A DNA stretch of 64,000 bases from Pseudomonas delhiensis (GCF_900187975.1 NZ_FZPC01000004.1:62001-126000); one strand, 5' to 3'; positions 8,680-16,665 are shown, counted from the first letter of the stretch. The notes: generated from the sequence alone by a model not told the origin. Numbers and translations are program-made.

Positions 8680-9013
8680 TCAGGAAGCTCTTGCGCACCG
8701 TCTCGCGCACGTCCCAGGTGCCCTGGCAGTTCGCCGGGAACAGCACCGCATCGCCCGGGCGCAGCTCGATCGGCTCGCCGCCGTCGGGCTCGAAGAAGCA
8801 GTGCCCGCTGATGAAATGGCTGAATTCGCGCTCCAGCACCTGGCGGCGGAAGCGCCCCGGCGTGCATTCCCAGACGCCGGCGAGCAGCCCGCCGGGGCCC
8901 TCTACGGCGTGGGTGGCGGCCTCGGCCAGCGGCGTGCCGACGGGCGCCTTGGCCGGCACGGCGGCGGGCAGGGCGAGGCTGGCGGTGGCGGCCAGGCGGA
9001 TGGGTGGGTTCAT
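8669..9013 (-). CDS. Cupin-domain protein
   Basis: 114 residues forming a single small cupin. The segment FSHFISGHCFFEPDGGEPIELRPGDAVLFP contains the strand-turn pattern of cupin motifs 1 and 2, but with few of the canonical metal-binding His residues, similar to EutQ/DUF861-type cupins. It ends inside the 3' end of the convergent pucR-type gene and starts 15 bases after the FAD oxidoreductase stop, so the two minus-strand genes are translationally close and surely co-transcribed. In several amine catabolic loci such a cupin accompanies a DadA/PuuB-type oxidase; its biochemical role is unclear. Confidence 0.8.
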   Translation of the reverse strand: MNPPIRLAATASLALPAAVPAKAPVGTPLAEAATHAVEGPGGLLAGVWECTPGRFRRQVLEREFSHFISGHCFFEPDGGEPIELRPGDAVLFPANCQGTWDVRETVRKSFLIIP

Positions 9014-9028
9014 GGCGTACTCCTGCGG

Positions 9029-10414
9029 TCAGAGGCTCTTGTCTTCCAGGCCGGCCGGGGCCAGGGTGCTCAGCGCACGGTCCAGCCAGCCCGGTTGTTC
9101 GTCGTCGGCCTCGCGGGCCTCCTTGCGCTGCACCGCGCCGCGCACCAGCAGCCCGCCCAGGTAGCGCAGCGGTTCGGGCGGGAAGCGCCTGGGCTGGCGC
9201 CCCACCAGGCCGCAGCGGCTCCACTCGTCGTCGCGGCCCAGCGCCAGGCTGGCGAGGATGCGCCCGCCGAGGCGGCTGGGGCCCACGCCGTTGCCGCTCC
9301 AGCCGATGCCATAGAAGATGTGCGGCGCGTCCTGCAGGTGGCCGAACACCGGCAGGCTGTCGTAGGTGCGGTCGATGGGCCCGCACCAGCTGTGGGTGAT
9401 GGGCACGTCGTGCAACTGCGGGTAGGTGCGGCGGAAGTCCGCCTCGGTATCGCGGCTGAGCTGCGCATCGTCGTCGAAACCCTCGTCGATGCGGCTGGCG
9501 AAACTGATCATCCCGGTGCCCTTGCCGAAGGCGATGCGCCCGTCGCGGGTGGTGCGGTAGTAGTCCACCATCAACTGCGAGTCGGTGACGGCTTCGCCGC
9601 CGGTCCAGCCGATCCACTTCAGGCGGTCGGGAATGGGCGCGGTGGCGACAACGGTGCTGGTCACCGGCAGGATGGTCCGGCGCAGCTCGGGAATCTGCGA
9701 GGCCCAGGCATTGGTGGCCAGCACCACGCGGCCCGCGGTCACGGTGCCGCCCGGCGTGCGCAGCAGGGCAGGGGCGCTGCGCTGGAAGTCCTCCACCTGG
9801 GTGTTCTCGAAAATCCGCACACCCTTCTCCAGGGCCACCCGGCGCAGCCCACGGGCCAGTCGCGCCGGCTGCACGGTGGCGTTGCTGGCCTCCAGCACCC
9901 CCTCCAGGTGCCGCGGCGAACCGGCACGGCGCGCCACCTCGGCGTCGGCCAGCGGCTCGAACACCGCCTCGCCCAGGCGCTCGCAGGTGCGCTGCACATC
10001 CTTCCAGGCACCGCGCTGGGCATTGCTGGTGGCGGTCCACAGCCAGCCGCCACGGCGGAAATGCGCATCGATGCCATGGGCCTCGCAGAACTCGCCGATC
10101 TCGCCAATGGCCGCCGCCGAAGCCCGCGCCAGGCGCAGCGCTTCCTCCCTGCCGCACTGCGCGGCCAGGGAACTGATCTTCGGCCACCAGGACATCACGA
10201 ACCCGCCATTGCGCCCCGAAGCCCCGCCGCCGCAGATATCCCGCTCGAGAATGGCGATGCGGCACCGCGGCTCCAGCTCCAGCAGGCGCAACGCCGTCCA
10301 CAGCCCGACGAAGCCCCCGCCGACGATGGCCACGTCCACCGTGATGTCTTCCCGCAGCGGCGCGGTGGGCGCAAGTTCGTCGGCGATTTCCTGAAGCCAG
10401 AGGGAACGTTTCAT
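9029..10414 (-). CDS. FAD-dependent amine/amino-acid oxidoreductase (DAO family, PuuB-like)
   Basis: 461 residues. The Rossmann fingerprint VDVAIVGGGFVGLWTALRL (about residues 25-43) with the acidic end of strand 2 (AILERD) binds FAD. ICGGGASGRNGGFV is the family-typical loop after it, and the C-terminal GIGWSGNGVGPSRLGGR closes the FAD site. This arrangement is that of the DAO family, especially gamma-glutamylputrescine oxidase and related amine oxidases producing aldehyde, H2O2 and ammonia. Start 10414 (MKRSLWLQ) is preferred because the N-terminal extension of the frame lacks conserved sequence. It forms a two-gene operon with the cupin, probably under the PucR-type regulator. Substrate unproven. 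Confidence 0.87.
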   Translation of the reverse strand: MKRSLWLQEIADELAPTAPLREDITVDVAIVGGGFVGLWTALRLLELEPRCRIAILERDICGGGASGRNGGFVMSWWPKISSLAAQCGREEALRLARASAAAIGEIGEFCEAHGIDAHFRRGGWLWTATSNAQRGAWKDVQRTCERLGEAVFEPLADAEVARRAGSPRHLEGVLEASNATVQPARLARGLRRVALEKGVRIFENTQVEDFQRSAPALLRTPGGTVTAGRVVLATNAWASQIPELRRTILPVTSTVVATAPIPDRLKWIGWTGGEAVTDSQLMVDYYRTTRDGRIAFGKGTGMISFASRIDEGFDDDAQLSRDTEADFRRTYPQLHDVPITHSWCGPIDRTYDSLPVFGHLQDAPHIFYGIGWSGNGVGPSRLGGRILASLALGRDDEWSRCGLVGRQPRRFPPEPLRYLGGLLVRGAVQRKEAREADDEQPGWLDRALSTLAPAGLEDKSL

Positions 10415-10768
10415 GGGGGCGTTGTCCGTGGGTGAACTGTCGATACCCCACTGTCGCCCCGGCAAGGAGGACGGACAATCGTGCAATCCACGCAATCCGC
10501 CACACCCCCCTCATACGAAAATATGAGCCACCCCACGCGCCCTTCACGCTCTTCGTAGGAGCGAGCTTGCTCGCGAACCTGACTGACACCGCGCCAAGCC
10601 GAAAGCGCAAGAACGACAAGGCATCAGGACGACTCAGCACGCCCCCTCGCGCCGAACAACCCCTCTCCCGCTTGCGGGAGAGGGCCGGGGAGAGGGAACA
10701 GCATCACCCCCAAACACCGCCGCCACCGGAAAACACCATTCGCGAGCAAGCTCGCTCCTACGAAAAAC
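10415..10768. repeat. Intergenic repeats: REP pair plus CTCTCCC-type element
   Basis: This 354-base gap holds a REP pair of the GTAGGAGCGAGC class, arms at 10555-10578 and inverted at 10739-10761. Inside it at 10661-10697 is a CCCTCTCCC..GGGAGAGGG palindrome followed by GGGGAGAGGG, the second repeat class of the genome. The first 80 bases next to the FAD oxidase start presumably contain its promoter, but no clear boxes were found. Confidence 0.85.
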
Positions 10769-11266
10769 CTACCTCAACCGCCGAGCCCACTCCCGCCAAC
10801 CCACCCGCGCCTCGGCAGACCCCCGCACCAACCGCGGCAGTTCCGCCATATCCACCCACAACTGCCCCTGCCAATCCAGCACCCGAACACCGCACCGCCC
10901 CCAGCTCAAACACAACTGCCGCGGCCCATCGCCACCGCCCTGGCCCCGCACCTCCGGCACCACCCGCGTACTGATCCAACGACGCAACCCACCCAGGTCG
11001 GCATGGGCAAAATGGAACACCAGCGCATAGGCCCCGGACTCACTGACCAGCACCCGCTCCAGGCTGCCGCCATCGTCCAGGCGCAGCCATTGCGTACACA
11101 ACTGGTCATCCTCCAGGCGCTTGGCCAGCCGTTCATTGCTGGGATGCCCGATCAACCGGCGCAGATCGTCCAGCACGAACCAGACCTGGTCGTCGAGCAA
11201 CAGGGCGCGGAGGGTGCGGTGCTTGTGGAAGAAGTAGAGCGGGGTGGGGAGGGTGGATTCGTCCAT
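10769..11266 (-). CDS. Bro-N domain protein, phage antirepressor-like
   Basis: 165 residues. The N-terminal 95 residues form a Bro-N domain: FFHKHRTLRALLLDD, WFVLDDLRRLIG, then LVSESGAYALVFHFAHAD and the terminal WISTRVVPEVR, which match the conserved layout of phage antirepressors (Ant/BRO family). The C-terminal 65 residues (GRCGVRVLDWQGQLWVDMAEL..) are not a recognised partner domain. Start 11266 (MDESTLPTPL) is the first ATG before the domain. In phages such proteins inactivate or bypass a repressor; here it is an isolated remnant or domesticated gene. The structured RNA and overlapping ORF just upstream recall the c4-icd-ant immunity arrangement of phages P1/P7. Confidence 0.8.
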   Translation of the reverse strand: MDESTLPTPLYFFHKHRTLRALLLDDQVWFVLDDLRRLIGHPSNERLAKRLEDDQLCTQWLRLDDGGSLERVLVSESGAYALVFHFAHADLGGLRRWISTRVVPEVRGQGGGDGPRQLCLSWGRCGVRVLDWQGQLWVDMAELPRLVRGSAEARVGWREWARRLR

Positions 11267-11396
11267 GGGAATGGTCCTTGCTCTGAAAGTCAAAGACCGT
11301 CACTGCCGCTGCTAATCGGTGGTGACGGAACCGTGCAGGGTTAGCAGACCGGCAGAGCACCGGCAGACCCGAAGGTCTCCCTACACGGCCCGTCAT
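11133..11396 (-). CDS. Possible Icd/Ash-like leader ORF overlapping the Bro-N gene
   Basis: An 87-codon frame starting ATG at 11396 (MTGRVGRPSGLPVLCRSANP..) runs through the structured RNA and into the first 130 bases of the Bro-N gene in another frame. Its Arg/Pro/Cys-rich character and an overlapping position just before an antirepressor gene are features I associate with Icd/Ash-like phage ORFs, whose translation is coupled to ant in P1-type immunity loci. The frame stays open upstream to 11531. Only the first 45 or so residues could be specific; the rest is the shadow of Bro-N. This is a hypothesis from arrangement and general resemblance, not a firm family match. Confidence 0.3.
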   Translation of the reverse strand: MTGRVGRPSGLPVLCRSANPARFRHHRLAAAVTVFDFQSKDHSHGRIHPPHPALLLPQAPHPPRPVARRPGLVRAGRSAPVDRASQQ

Positions 11397-11496
11397 AGCG
11401 GCAAATTCGGGGCGAACGAAACCGCCGGGAATCGCTATGGCGTTACCGATGCTCTGAATCAGGCTGCTAAACCCGGCCCCGTCGTTTTCACGGGGC
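11324..11496 (-). ncRNA. Structured RNA, C4-antisense-like, upstream of the Bro-N gene
   Basis: On the minus strand three consecutive hairpins can be drawn. H1 spans 11476-11496 (CCCCGT/ACGGGG around a 7-base loop). H2 spans 11394-11439: CATAGCG/CGCTATG, then ATTC/GAAT, then GGCG/CGCC. H3 spans 11324-11394: GACGG.CCGTGTAGGG pairs with CCCTGCACGG..CCGTC, enclosing AGACC-TTCG-GGTCT at 11365-11378. A segment GGGTTTAGCAG (11474-11464) is complementary, apart from one base, to CTGCTAACCC (11347-11338), as expected for the self-complementary a/a' segments of phage C4 RNA. A weak promoter (TTGACC 11532-11527, 18 bases, TACCCT 11508-11503) would start the transcript near H1. The match to C4 is inferred by layout. 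Confidence 0.5.
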
Positions 11497-11716
11497 GAGT
11501 GGAGGGTAGGGACAATGTAGGGGATGGTCAAGAGGGCGCGGTGACATGATCATGGAGTGATGAGTTCTTGGGGGTGAATAATGATGAGGAATTAAAAATC
11601 CGCTGTCACGGAGTGGGGTTGGATATAAATTTTTGAAATGAAGATTTAATATAAGGTTTTATGATGAGTGTCAGGGTTGGCCCGCTCCGTGCTGAGCGGG
11701 CATGTGCTTGGATTTT
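11497..11716. other. AT-rich non-coding flank of the accessory ATPase gene
   Basis: From about 11550 the composition drops from GC-rich to strongly AT-rich (for example TTAAAAATCC and GAAGATTTAATATAAGG). No credible gene, terminator hairpin, inverted repeat or attachment-site-like duplication was found here. It marks the left border of the imported segment that ends at about 13270. Confidence 0.6.
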
Positions 11717-13216
11717 TTATTTTGAGCCGCTTTTCTTTTTCCTCTTTTCTCGATTCTCAGTAAGAACAAGCCTGTATTTTAATCCGTTGTTTACATGGAA
11801 TGGATTTTTAAAGTCAATTTGCATATGGGGGTTCGTACAGACATACTCCCAGTTTACACTGATTTTCTGTCCTATAATTGAGTTGGTGAAGAGGAAGCGA
11901 AGGATTTCATATATCTCGGCTAGGGTTGCTGATGGCTTTGCTGATTGATATTTTTCTACGTATTGCTCTGTTGTAAATATTTCGTAACCGATATTTTGAA
12001 GAGTTAGGAGGTACGATTCAAAGTCTGGATTTTGCGCTGCCCATTCGTCAATTAACTCATCATACATGCTGGATGAAACGTTTCTCTCAGCAGCGTATAA
12101 GTCTTTGGAGGTATAGAGCCCACTTGTCGCGGGTTTGTGAGCCTCTCTGAGTTTGTTTAGATAAACAATTAGATCTCGAGGGCGATAGAATGAACGGCGC
12201 AGCATGTGTTTCAGTGGCGTGGCGCCGTGGCGAACTGTCTTCTTCTCGAATATTGAAGCTGAGTGCTCCGTGGCTAAGCTTAGGTTTAGTGTGGATGGGG
12301 CATATTTCTGAATTCTTTCAGTTACCATTGCATCCAAAGATTCTGCTGCCCACTTTATCTCCACTGCACCGTCTTGATAAACCTTATTTTTATCATTAAA
12401 TCGTAATGTGTCATATATGTCTGAGCGGAGAAATACAACTACTTTCAGATGGTCGCGATACTCGTGAGAGTTGTTTATATTTTGTGCGCAGAGGATGAGG
12501 TTTACTAGTATTTTTGAATATTCCTCTATCTCACCATGTAGCCAGTTTTCGTCGAGTTGATCGATAATTATTAATTGTCTTGTTGTTGTGGAGTGTTTTT
12601 TGTAAATATTGTCAAAATAATTTAGTAGTTGGAATGCGTTGGCTCGCAGTTTTCTCTGTAATTCTTCATGCTCTGCTACGTCGTCGAATTCAAAACCGCC
12701 TAGCGACAGAGATGCTTCATCGAATTCTGCACTAGGCAAGGAAAGAGACTTTATTCGAAATATTTTTGACTTAACGATTTCTAGTAAGTCCGGATTGGGG
12801 TTTCCGAATATCTTTTTAAGTAATTTTTTTGCATCAGCTAGATCGTTAGGTAATTTCCCGGTTTTTTCAAGTGTCTCGATTAGTGCGGCAAGGCTTTTGG
12901 TTATTATTATGTATTTCCAGCTGCGCTGATATGAGGAAATTTCAGACTCCATTGATTCACGATAGAGTCTTTGAATAGGCCAAGGATAGTCTTTGAAGCT
13001 TAAAGCTATAGATTGAATTCCGCCAAGGTCGCTCTGAGATGCCTGGCGTAAATACTCGTATACGGCAGTTTTTCCCGTTCCCTTCCGCCCTATTACCATC
13101 CACTTTCCCTGTTTTAATATTCGATCAAGAAGTGGTGTCTTGACGAAGTATCTCATTAGATCGCTATCGCTTTCGGCCGAAACCTTGAACTCAGGGAACC
13201 ACTCGATTATATCCAT
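11717..13216 (-). CDS. P-loop ATPase of low GC content, candidate defence gene
   Basis: 499 residues. Walker A is GRKGTGKT at residues 43-50 and Walker B LIIIDQLDE at 215-223, with FLRSDIYD (sensor-like) after it and HMLRRSFYRPRDLIVYLNK as a conserved Arg-containing element. The C-terminal third, about 375-499, reads like a winged-helix module. The architecture resembles the Sll1717-type P-loop ATPases, stand-alone AAA/STAND-like proteins found in accessory regions. Base composition is strikingly AT-rich with ATA, TTA and AGA codons that the neighbours avoid, so the gene was acquired horizontally. It has its own weak AAGAGAG ribosome site and no operon partner. Anti-phage function is an inference from context; no effector domain is visible. 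Confidence 0.7.
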   Translation of the reverse strand: MDIIEWFPEFKVSAESDSDLMRYFVKTPLLDRILKQGKWMVIGRKGTGKTAVYEYLRQASQSDLGGIQSIALSFKDYPWPIQRLYRESMESEISSYQRSWKYIIITKSLAALIETLEKTGKLPNDLADAKKLLKKIFGNPNPDLLEIVKSKIFRIKSLSLPSAEFDEASLSLGGFEFDDVAEHEELQRKLRANAFQLLNYFDNIYKKHSTTTRQLIIIDQLDENWLHGEIEEYSKILVNLILCAQNINNSHEYRDHLKVVVFLRSDIYDTLRFNDKNKVYQDGAVEIKWAAESLDAMVTERIQKYAPSTLNLSLATEHSASIFEKKTVRHGATPLKHMLRRSFYRPRDLIVYLNKLREAHKPATSGLYTSKDLYAAERNVSSSMYDELIDEWAAQNPDFESYLLTLQNIGYEIFTTEQYVEKYQSAKPSATLAEIYEILRFLFTNSIIGQKISVNWEYVCTNPHMQIDFKNPFHVNNGLKYRLVLTENREKRKKKSGSK

Positions 13217-13272
13217 CGTTTCTCTCTTGATTTTAAGTTGCGCTCTGATTTGTTAATGGTTTCTAGGCTTTT

Positions 13273-14430
13273 TCATGTTCCCCCACCCACCCCATTCCTC
13301 TCATGCCGATAAACGCTCACCGCCTCGTAAACCGCCTTCCGCAACCGGTTGATCCCGCCGATCGGCCGGTGCTCCGGCAGGGCGTGCCAGGGGTTGAAGG
13401 AGAGGTTGTCGCACATCAGGTTCTGTTCGCGGCTGTCGAAGTCCTGCGGGGGGATGCTGACCAGGGCGACGGTCTGGAAGGGGGAGTCCTTTTCCTTCCA
13501 TTCCACGCTGGTGTCTTCGATGGGCATGTATTTGCTGGCGTCCTGTTTTTGCACCTGCAGCGCGAAGCAGGCGGGGACGCGGTCTATCGAGAGCTGCTGG
13601 TAGAGCGCGGTGCGCAGGAAGTTCGGCAGTTTTTCGTTGAGCTTGGGCAACTGGTAGCTGGGGCAGGCGCCCGGGGCGGGGACGGTGCGGAACTTGATGT
13701 TGTTCTGCTCGCCGAGCTTGTACGGGGCTATGCCGAAGTAGCTGGCCTGCAGCGGGCTGGCCGGGGCGGGGGCGAGGGTTTGCAGGGCGATCAGCAGGTG
13801 GCGGATTTCCCAGGTGCTGGGCTTCCAGCTGGGGAAGAAGGCCAGGACCTTCTGGCCGTTGGCCTGGGCGTTGAAGTTCTGCCGGTATTCGGCCACGTCG
13901 CGGACGAAGAATACCGGGTGGTTGAACATGACGAAGTCCTGTTCGCCATCGTGGCTCTTGCCGGGCATCAGCTTGGCGCCGGGCACCTCGAGCAGCTTGA
14001 TGGCCATGCCGCGGGCGTCGTTGGCGCTGTCCTGCTGCGGGTAGGCGTTGCCGTTGGAGAAGCGCACCCAGGCGTTCCACACCTTGCCCGGCTGGGCGAA
14101 CACGCCCTGGCGCAGGTCGGCGGGCAGGTTGGGGTTGACGGTGACTTCGGCCTTCACGCAGCCGTGGGCCTTGGCGTGGGCGTCGCGCAGCACGCGGGTG
14201 TTGTCGCGGTGCTGTTCGACGATGCGGATGGCGTCTTCGATGATGGCCTGGGTCTGCTGGGCCTCGTTCGCGGGGACCTGTTCCTGGGTCGAGACCGGGC
14301 CGCTGAACTTGATGCTGTAGTACACCCAGCCGATGCCCAGGCCGACCAGGCCTAGCAGGGCCAGGCAGAGGATGGGCAGCGCCACCCATTTGCCGAGGAG
14401 GTTCCAGATCCGGGTGAGCAGTGCGCGCAT
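13273..14430 (-). CDS. Membrane-anchored catalase-family protein (SrpA-like)
   Basis: 385 residues. A single N-terminal membrane segment (about 17-38, LPILCLALLGLVGLGIGWVY) anchors the protein, which faces the periplasm. The catalase core begins near residue 80 with RDAHAKAHGCVKAEV, whose histidines (85, 89) correspond to the distal-haem His region, followed by WVRFSNGN and ARGMAIKLLEV. The domain is shorter than classical catalases and lacks the flavodoxin-like C-terminus, as in SrpA-type mini-catalases. These use haem and peroxide, often to oxidise organic substrates. It lies downstream of the di-haem cytochrome on the same strand, so the two may form a periplasmic redox pair. Substrate unknown. 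Confidence 0.85.
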   Translation of the reverse strand: MRALLTRIWNLLGKWVALPILCLALLGLVGLGIGWVYYSIKFSGPVSTQEQVPANEAQQTQAIIEDAIRIVEQHRDNTRVLRDAHAKAHGCVKAEVTVNPNLPADLRQGVFAQPGKVWNAWVRFSNGNAYPQQDSANDARGMAIKLLEVPGAKLMPGKSHDGEQDFVMFNHPVFFVRDVAEYRQNFNAQANGQKVLAFFPSWKPSTWEIRHLLIALQTLAPAPASPLQASYFGIAPYKLGEQNNIKFRTVPAPGACPSYQLPKLNEKLPNFLRTALYQQLSIDRVPACFALQVQKQDASKYMPIEDTSVEWKEKDSPFQTVALVSIPPQDFDSREQNLMCDNLSFNPWHALPEHRPIGGINRLRKAVYEAVSVYRHERNGVGGGT

Positions 14431-14500
14431 GGGGGCGGTCCTTTGCGGAGGGCTTTCTTGGTTTTCTTCTGTTGGGTTGGGTGTTCGGGGGAGGGTTTTG

Positions 14501-14535
14501 CCCTCTCCCTAACCCTCTCCCTGAAGGGAGAGGGG
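14501..14535. repeat. CTCTCCC-type palindromic repeat
   Basis: CCCTCTCCCT, AA, CCCTCTCCCTGAAGGGAGAGG: a palindrome with a direct half repeat, between the catalase-like gene and the di-haem cytochrome gene. Same class as 10661, 32464, 32595, 57280 and 57391. Confidence 0.8.
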
Positions 14536-14589
14536 ACTGTTCGGAGTGGGGCGGGGCTATGCAGTCAGCCGGTCAGCCCCGTCCTGGCA

Positions 14590-16485
14590 TCACTCGCATT
14601 TCGGGCCTGGGGTCCAGGGTTGGGTGGGCTCGTCGGTCAGGCGGCTTTCGTAGGCCGGGTTGCCCAGTACCTTCAGGTATTCCACCAGCGCCCAGCGTTC
14701 GTCCGGGCTCAGGGCGCGGCCGATGGCGCCGTCCTTGCGGCAGCCGTCGCGGAATTCGTGGCCGCGGTTGCTGTTGCCGGTGACGCTGGTCTTGTACAGG
14801 AAGCCGCCGGGGAAGCGTTCGGTGCGGTAGCCGACGAACTTCGGGTCGAAGTCGAAGGTGCCGACGTAGAACTGGGGGTCCCGCTCGGCCACCGGCGAGA
14901 GCAGCTGGAACAGGTTGGGCACCGAGCCGTTGTGCAGGAACGGCGGGGTGGCCCACACGCCGTCCAGCGGGCGGGCCTTGTAGGCGGCCAGCTCGCGCAC
15001 GCCGATCTCCAGGCCGTAGCCGTTCATGCGCTTCTGCTCGTCGGGGCCGATGCCGGCGTCCTTGTAGGCGCGCTGCTCGACGTAGGCGGTGATGTAGGCC
15101 AGGCCCTTGGCGGCGGACAGTTTGGACAGGTCCAGCGGCTGGCTGGGCGGCGGCATCAGCACCACGTTGAGCTTGTCCAGCTCGTCGAGCTGCCATTTCA
15201 GCGGCGTCAGGTCGTAGGTGTGGTTGGCGATGTTGTCCGCGGTGGTCGGGTCGGTGCCGATCACCGGGGTGGGGATCATGGTCATCTCCCATTCCGGATC
15301 GCGCGCGGGGGCCAGGCGCTGGTCCGGCTCCACCACGTGGGGGCCGTGGCAGCGCTGGCAGTTCTCGCGGAACAGCGCGCGGCCCTGGGAGGCGCGCTTG
15401 AGGTCGATGGTGCCGAACACCTCTTCCGGCCAGGCCGGCGGCTTGAGGGTCTTGAGGCCTTCTTCCAGGTCGTGGAGGTCCTTCACCCGCACGCTGGAGG
15501 CGTAGCGCGCGTCGCCCAGCACCGGCTGGCCGTTGGCGTCGAGCAGGCCGAGGGTGGCGCCCACCCCCAGGGCCTCGCCGATGTTGCGGGCCATGGGCTG
15601 CATGGCCGAGCCGTTCCACTGCACCCAGTCGAATTTCCAGATGTCCCACAGCTGCGGGTAGTTCACCGGGGCGTTGGCCACGCGGTAGTTGTCGACGCTG
15701 ATGTGGTCGCCGAACACGCCGTTGGCGATGCGCCCGAAGGCGTCGGCGCGGCCGGGGCCTTCCTCGGTGGGGTAGAGGCGCCGGCGGGTGTCGTTCCAGG
15801 CGGTGCCCAGCAGGGTGCCGAGCACGTCCTTGAAGCCCGCGCGCAGTTCGGCCCTGGCCTGTTTGTCGGGGTTCTGGCCCAGCACGTCCTCGGCGAAGCG
15901 GTCGAACTTCCAGGGGTTGATGTAGGTGAACAGCATGCTCATGCCCAGCGCCTGGCCGAAGGCGCCGCCGCGCACGGTAGGGACGGTGGAGGCGATGGAG
16001 TGCATGGCCGCGCCGCCGTCGATGCGCACGGCCTGGCCGTTGTAGCGCAGCTCGCCGGTGTGGCAGGCGGAGCAGGTGATGTCGAGGTACTCCGGGCCGT
16101 TGTCGCCGTTGCGGTGGCGGGCGAAGCCCACCGGCAGGTTGCCGGGGTTGTTCGGGTCGAGCTTGCGCTCCTTGGCCGGCTTGAGCTGCTCGGGGGCGAT
16201 CAGGAAGCCGTAGCGGGCGAGGTTGGCCGGGGCGGCGAACTTCTCGTCGGAGAAGGGCTGGCGCAGCTGGACGAACCAGTCGTAGAGCAGGCCCTTCACC
16301 TGGGTGCCCTGGGGCGTGTAGTAGTAGTGCTCGCGGGCCTGCTGGTCCCATTGCGGCAGCAGGTTGAGCTTGTCCGGCGGGGTGTACTGCGGCACGTTGG
16401 GGTGGGCGACGTACCAGAGCAGCACGCCACCCACGAGCAGGAGCAGCAGGACGACAGCGAGTATGATCCGTCCGATGATGCGCAT
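14590..16485 (-). CDS. Di-haem c-type cytochrome, RoxA/MauG/CcpA-like
   Basis: 631 residues with an N-terminal membrane anchor (about 5-26) and two haem c sites, CSACH at 138-142 and CQRCH at 376-380. Size, the spacing of the two haems (238 residues) and motifs such as NYPQLWDIWKF (275-285) and PFLHNGSVPNL, the usual second-haem-domain signature of di-haem peroxidases, place it with the large RoxA/RoxB-like relatives rather than the 330-residue CcpA enzymes. RoxA oxidatively cleaves polyisoprene, and other members are peroxidases or cofactor-maturation enzymes. Start 16485 has a good AAGGAAG ribosome site; the longer frame to 16548 does not. Probable periplasmic oxidoreductase working with the adjacent catalase-like protein; substrate not known. 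Confidence 0.85.
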   Translation of the reverse strand: MRIIGRIILAVVLLLLLVGGVLLWYVAHPNVPQYTPPDKLNLLPQWDQQAREHYYYTPQGTQVKGLLYDWFVQLRQPFSDEKFAAPANLARYGFLIAPEQLKPAKERKLDPNNPGNLPVGFARHRNGDNGPEYLDITCSACHTGELRYNGQAVRIDGGAAMHSIASTVPTVRGGAFGQALGMSMLFTYINPWKFDRFAEDVLGQNPDKQARAELRAGFKDVLGTLLGTAWNDTRRRLYPTEEGPGRADAFGRIANGVFGDHISVDNYRVANAPVNYPQLWDIWKFDWVQWNGSAMQPMARNIGEALGVGATLGLLDANGQPVLGDARYASSVRVKDLHDLEEGLKTLKPPAWPEEVFGTIDLKRASQGRALFRENCQRCHGPHVVEPDQRLAPARDPEWEMTMIPTPVIGTDPTTADNIANHTYDLTPLKWQLDELDKLNVVLMPPPSQPLDLSKLSAAKGLAYITAYVEQRAYKDAGIGPDEQKRMNGYGLEIGVRELAAYKARPLDGVWATPPFLHNGSVPNLFQLLSPVAERDPQFYVGTFDFDPKFVGYRTERFPGGFLYKTSVTGNSNRGHEFRDGCRKDGAIGRALSPDERWALVEYLKVLGNPAYESRLTDEPTQPWTPGPKCE

Positions 16486-16665
16486 CGCAACTTCCTTGTT
16501 CTGGGGGCCCGGGGCCATCGTTATGCCAATACCGGCGCCGCTTGGCAAGGTGATGGCGTACGATGAACAGGGTTTTTGTCCACCCGGCCGCTTGCGCCGT
16601 GGTGATCGCAGGCGCGGCCCATGTGCGGTTCGCCCGCCGTTTTGAAAGGGACATCACCGCCGGTG

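Noticed and set aside
11400..11531. Upstream extension of the Icd-like frame to ATG 11531
   Set aside because: The extension runs through the first two RNA hairpins and lies before the likely transcript start; no Shine-Dalgarno precedes 11531.
11661..11948. 95-codon plus-strand frame in the AT-rich island
   Set aside because: Antisense to the 3' end of the ATPase gene, which has a full domain structure; no ribosome site.
10769..13270. Prophage or insertion sequence
   Set aside because: No integrase, transposase, structural gene, terminal inverted repeat, target duplication or tRNA was seen; only a Bro-N gene and an RNA of phage type.
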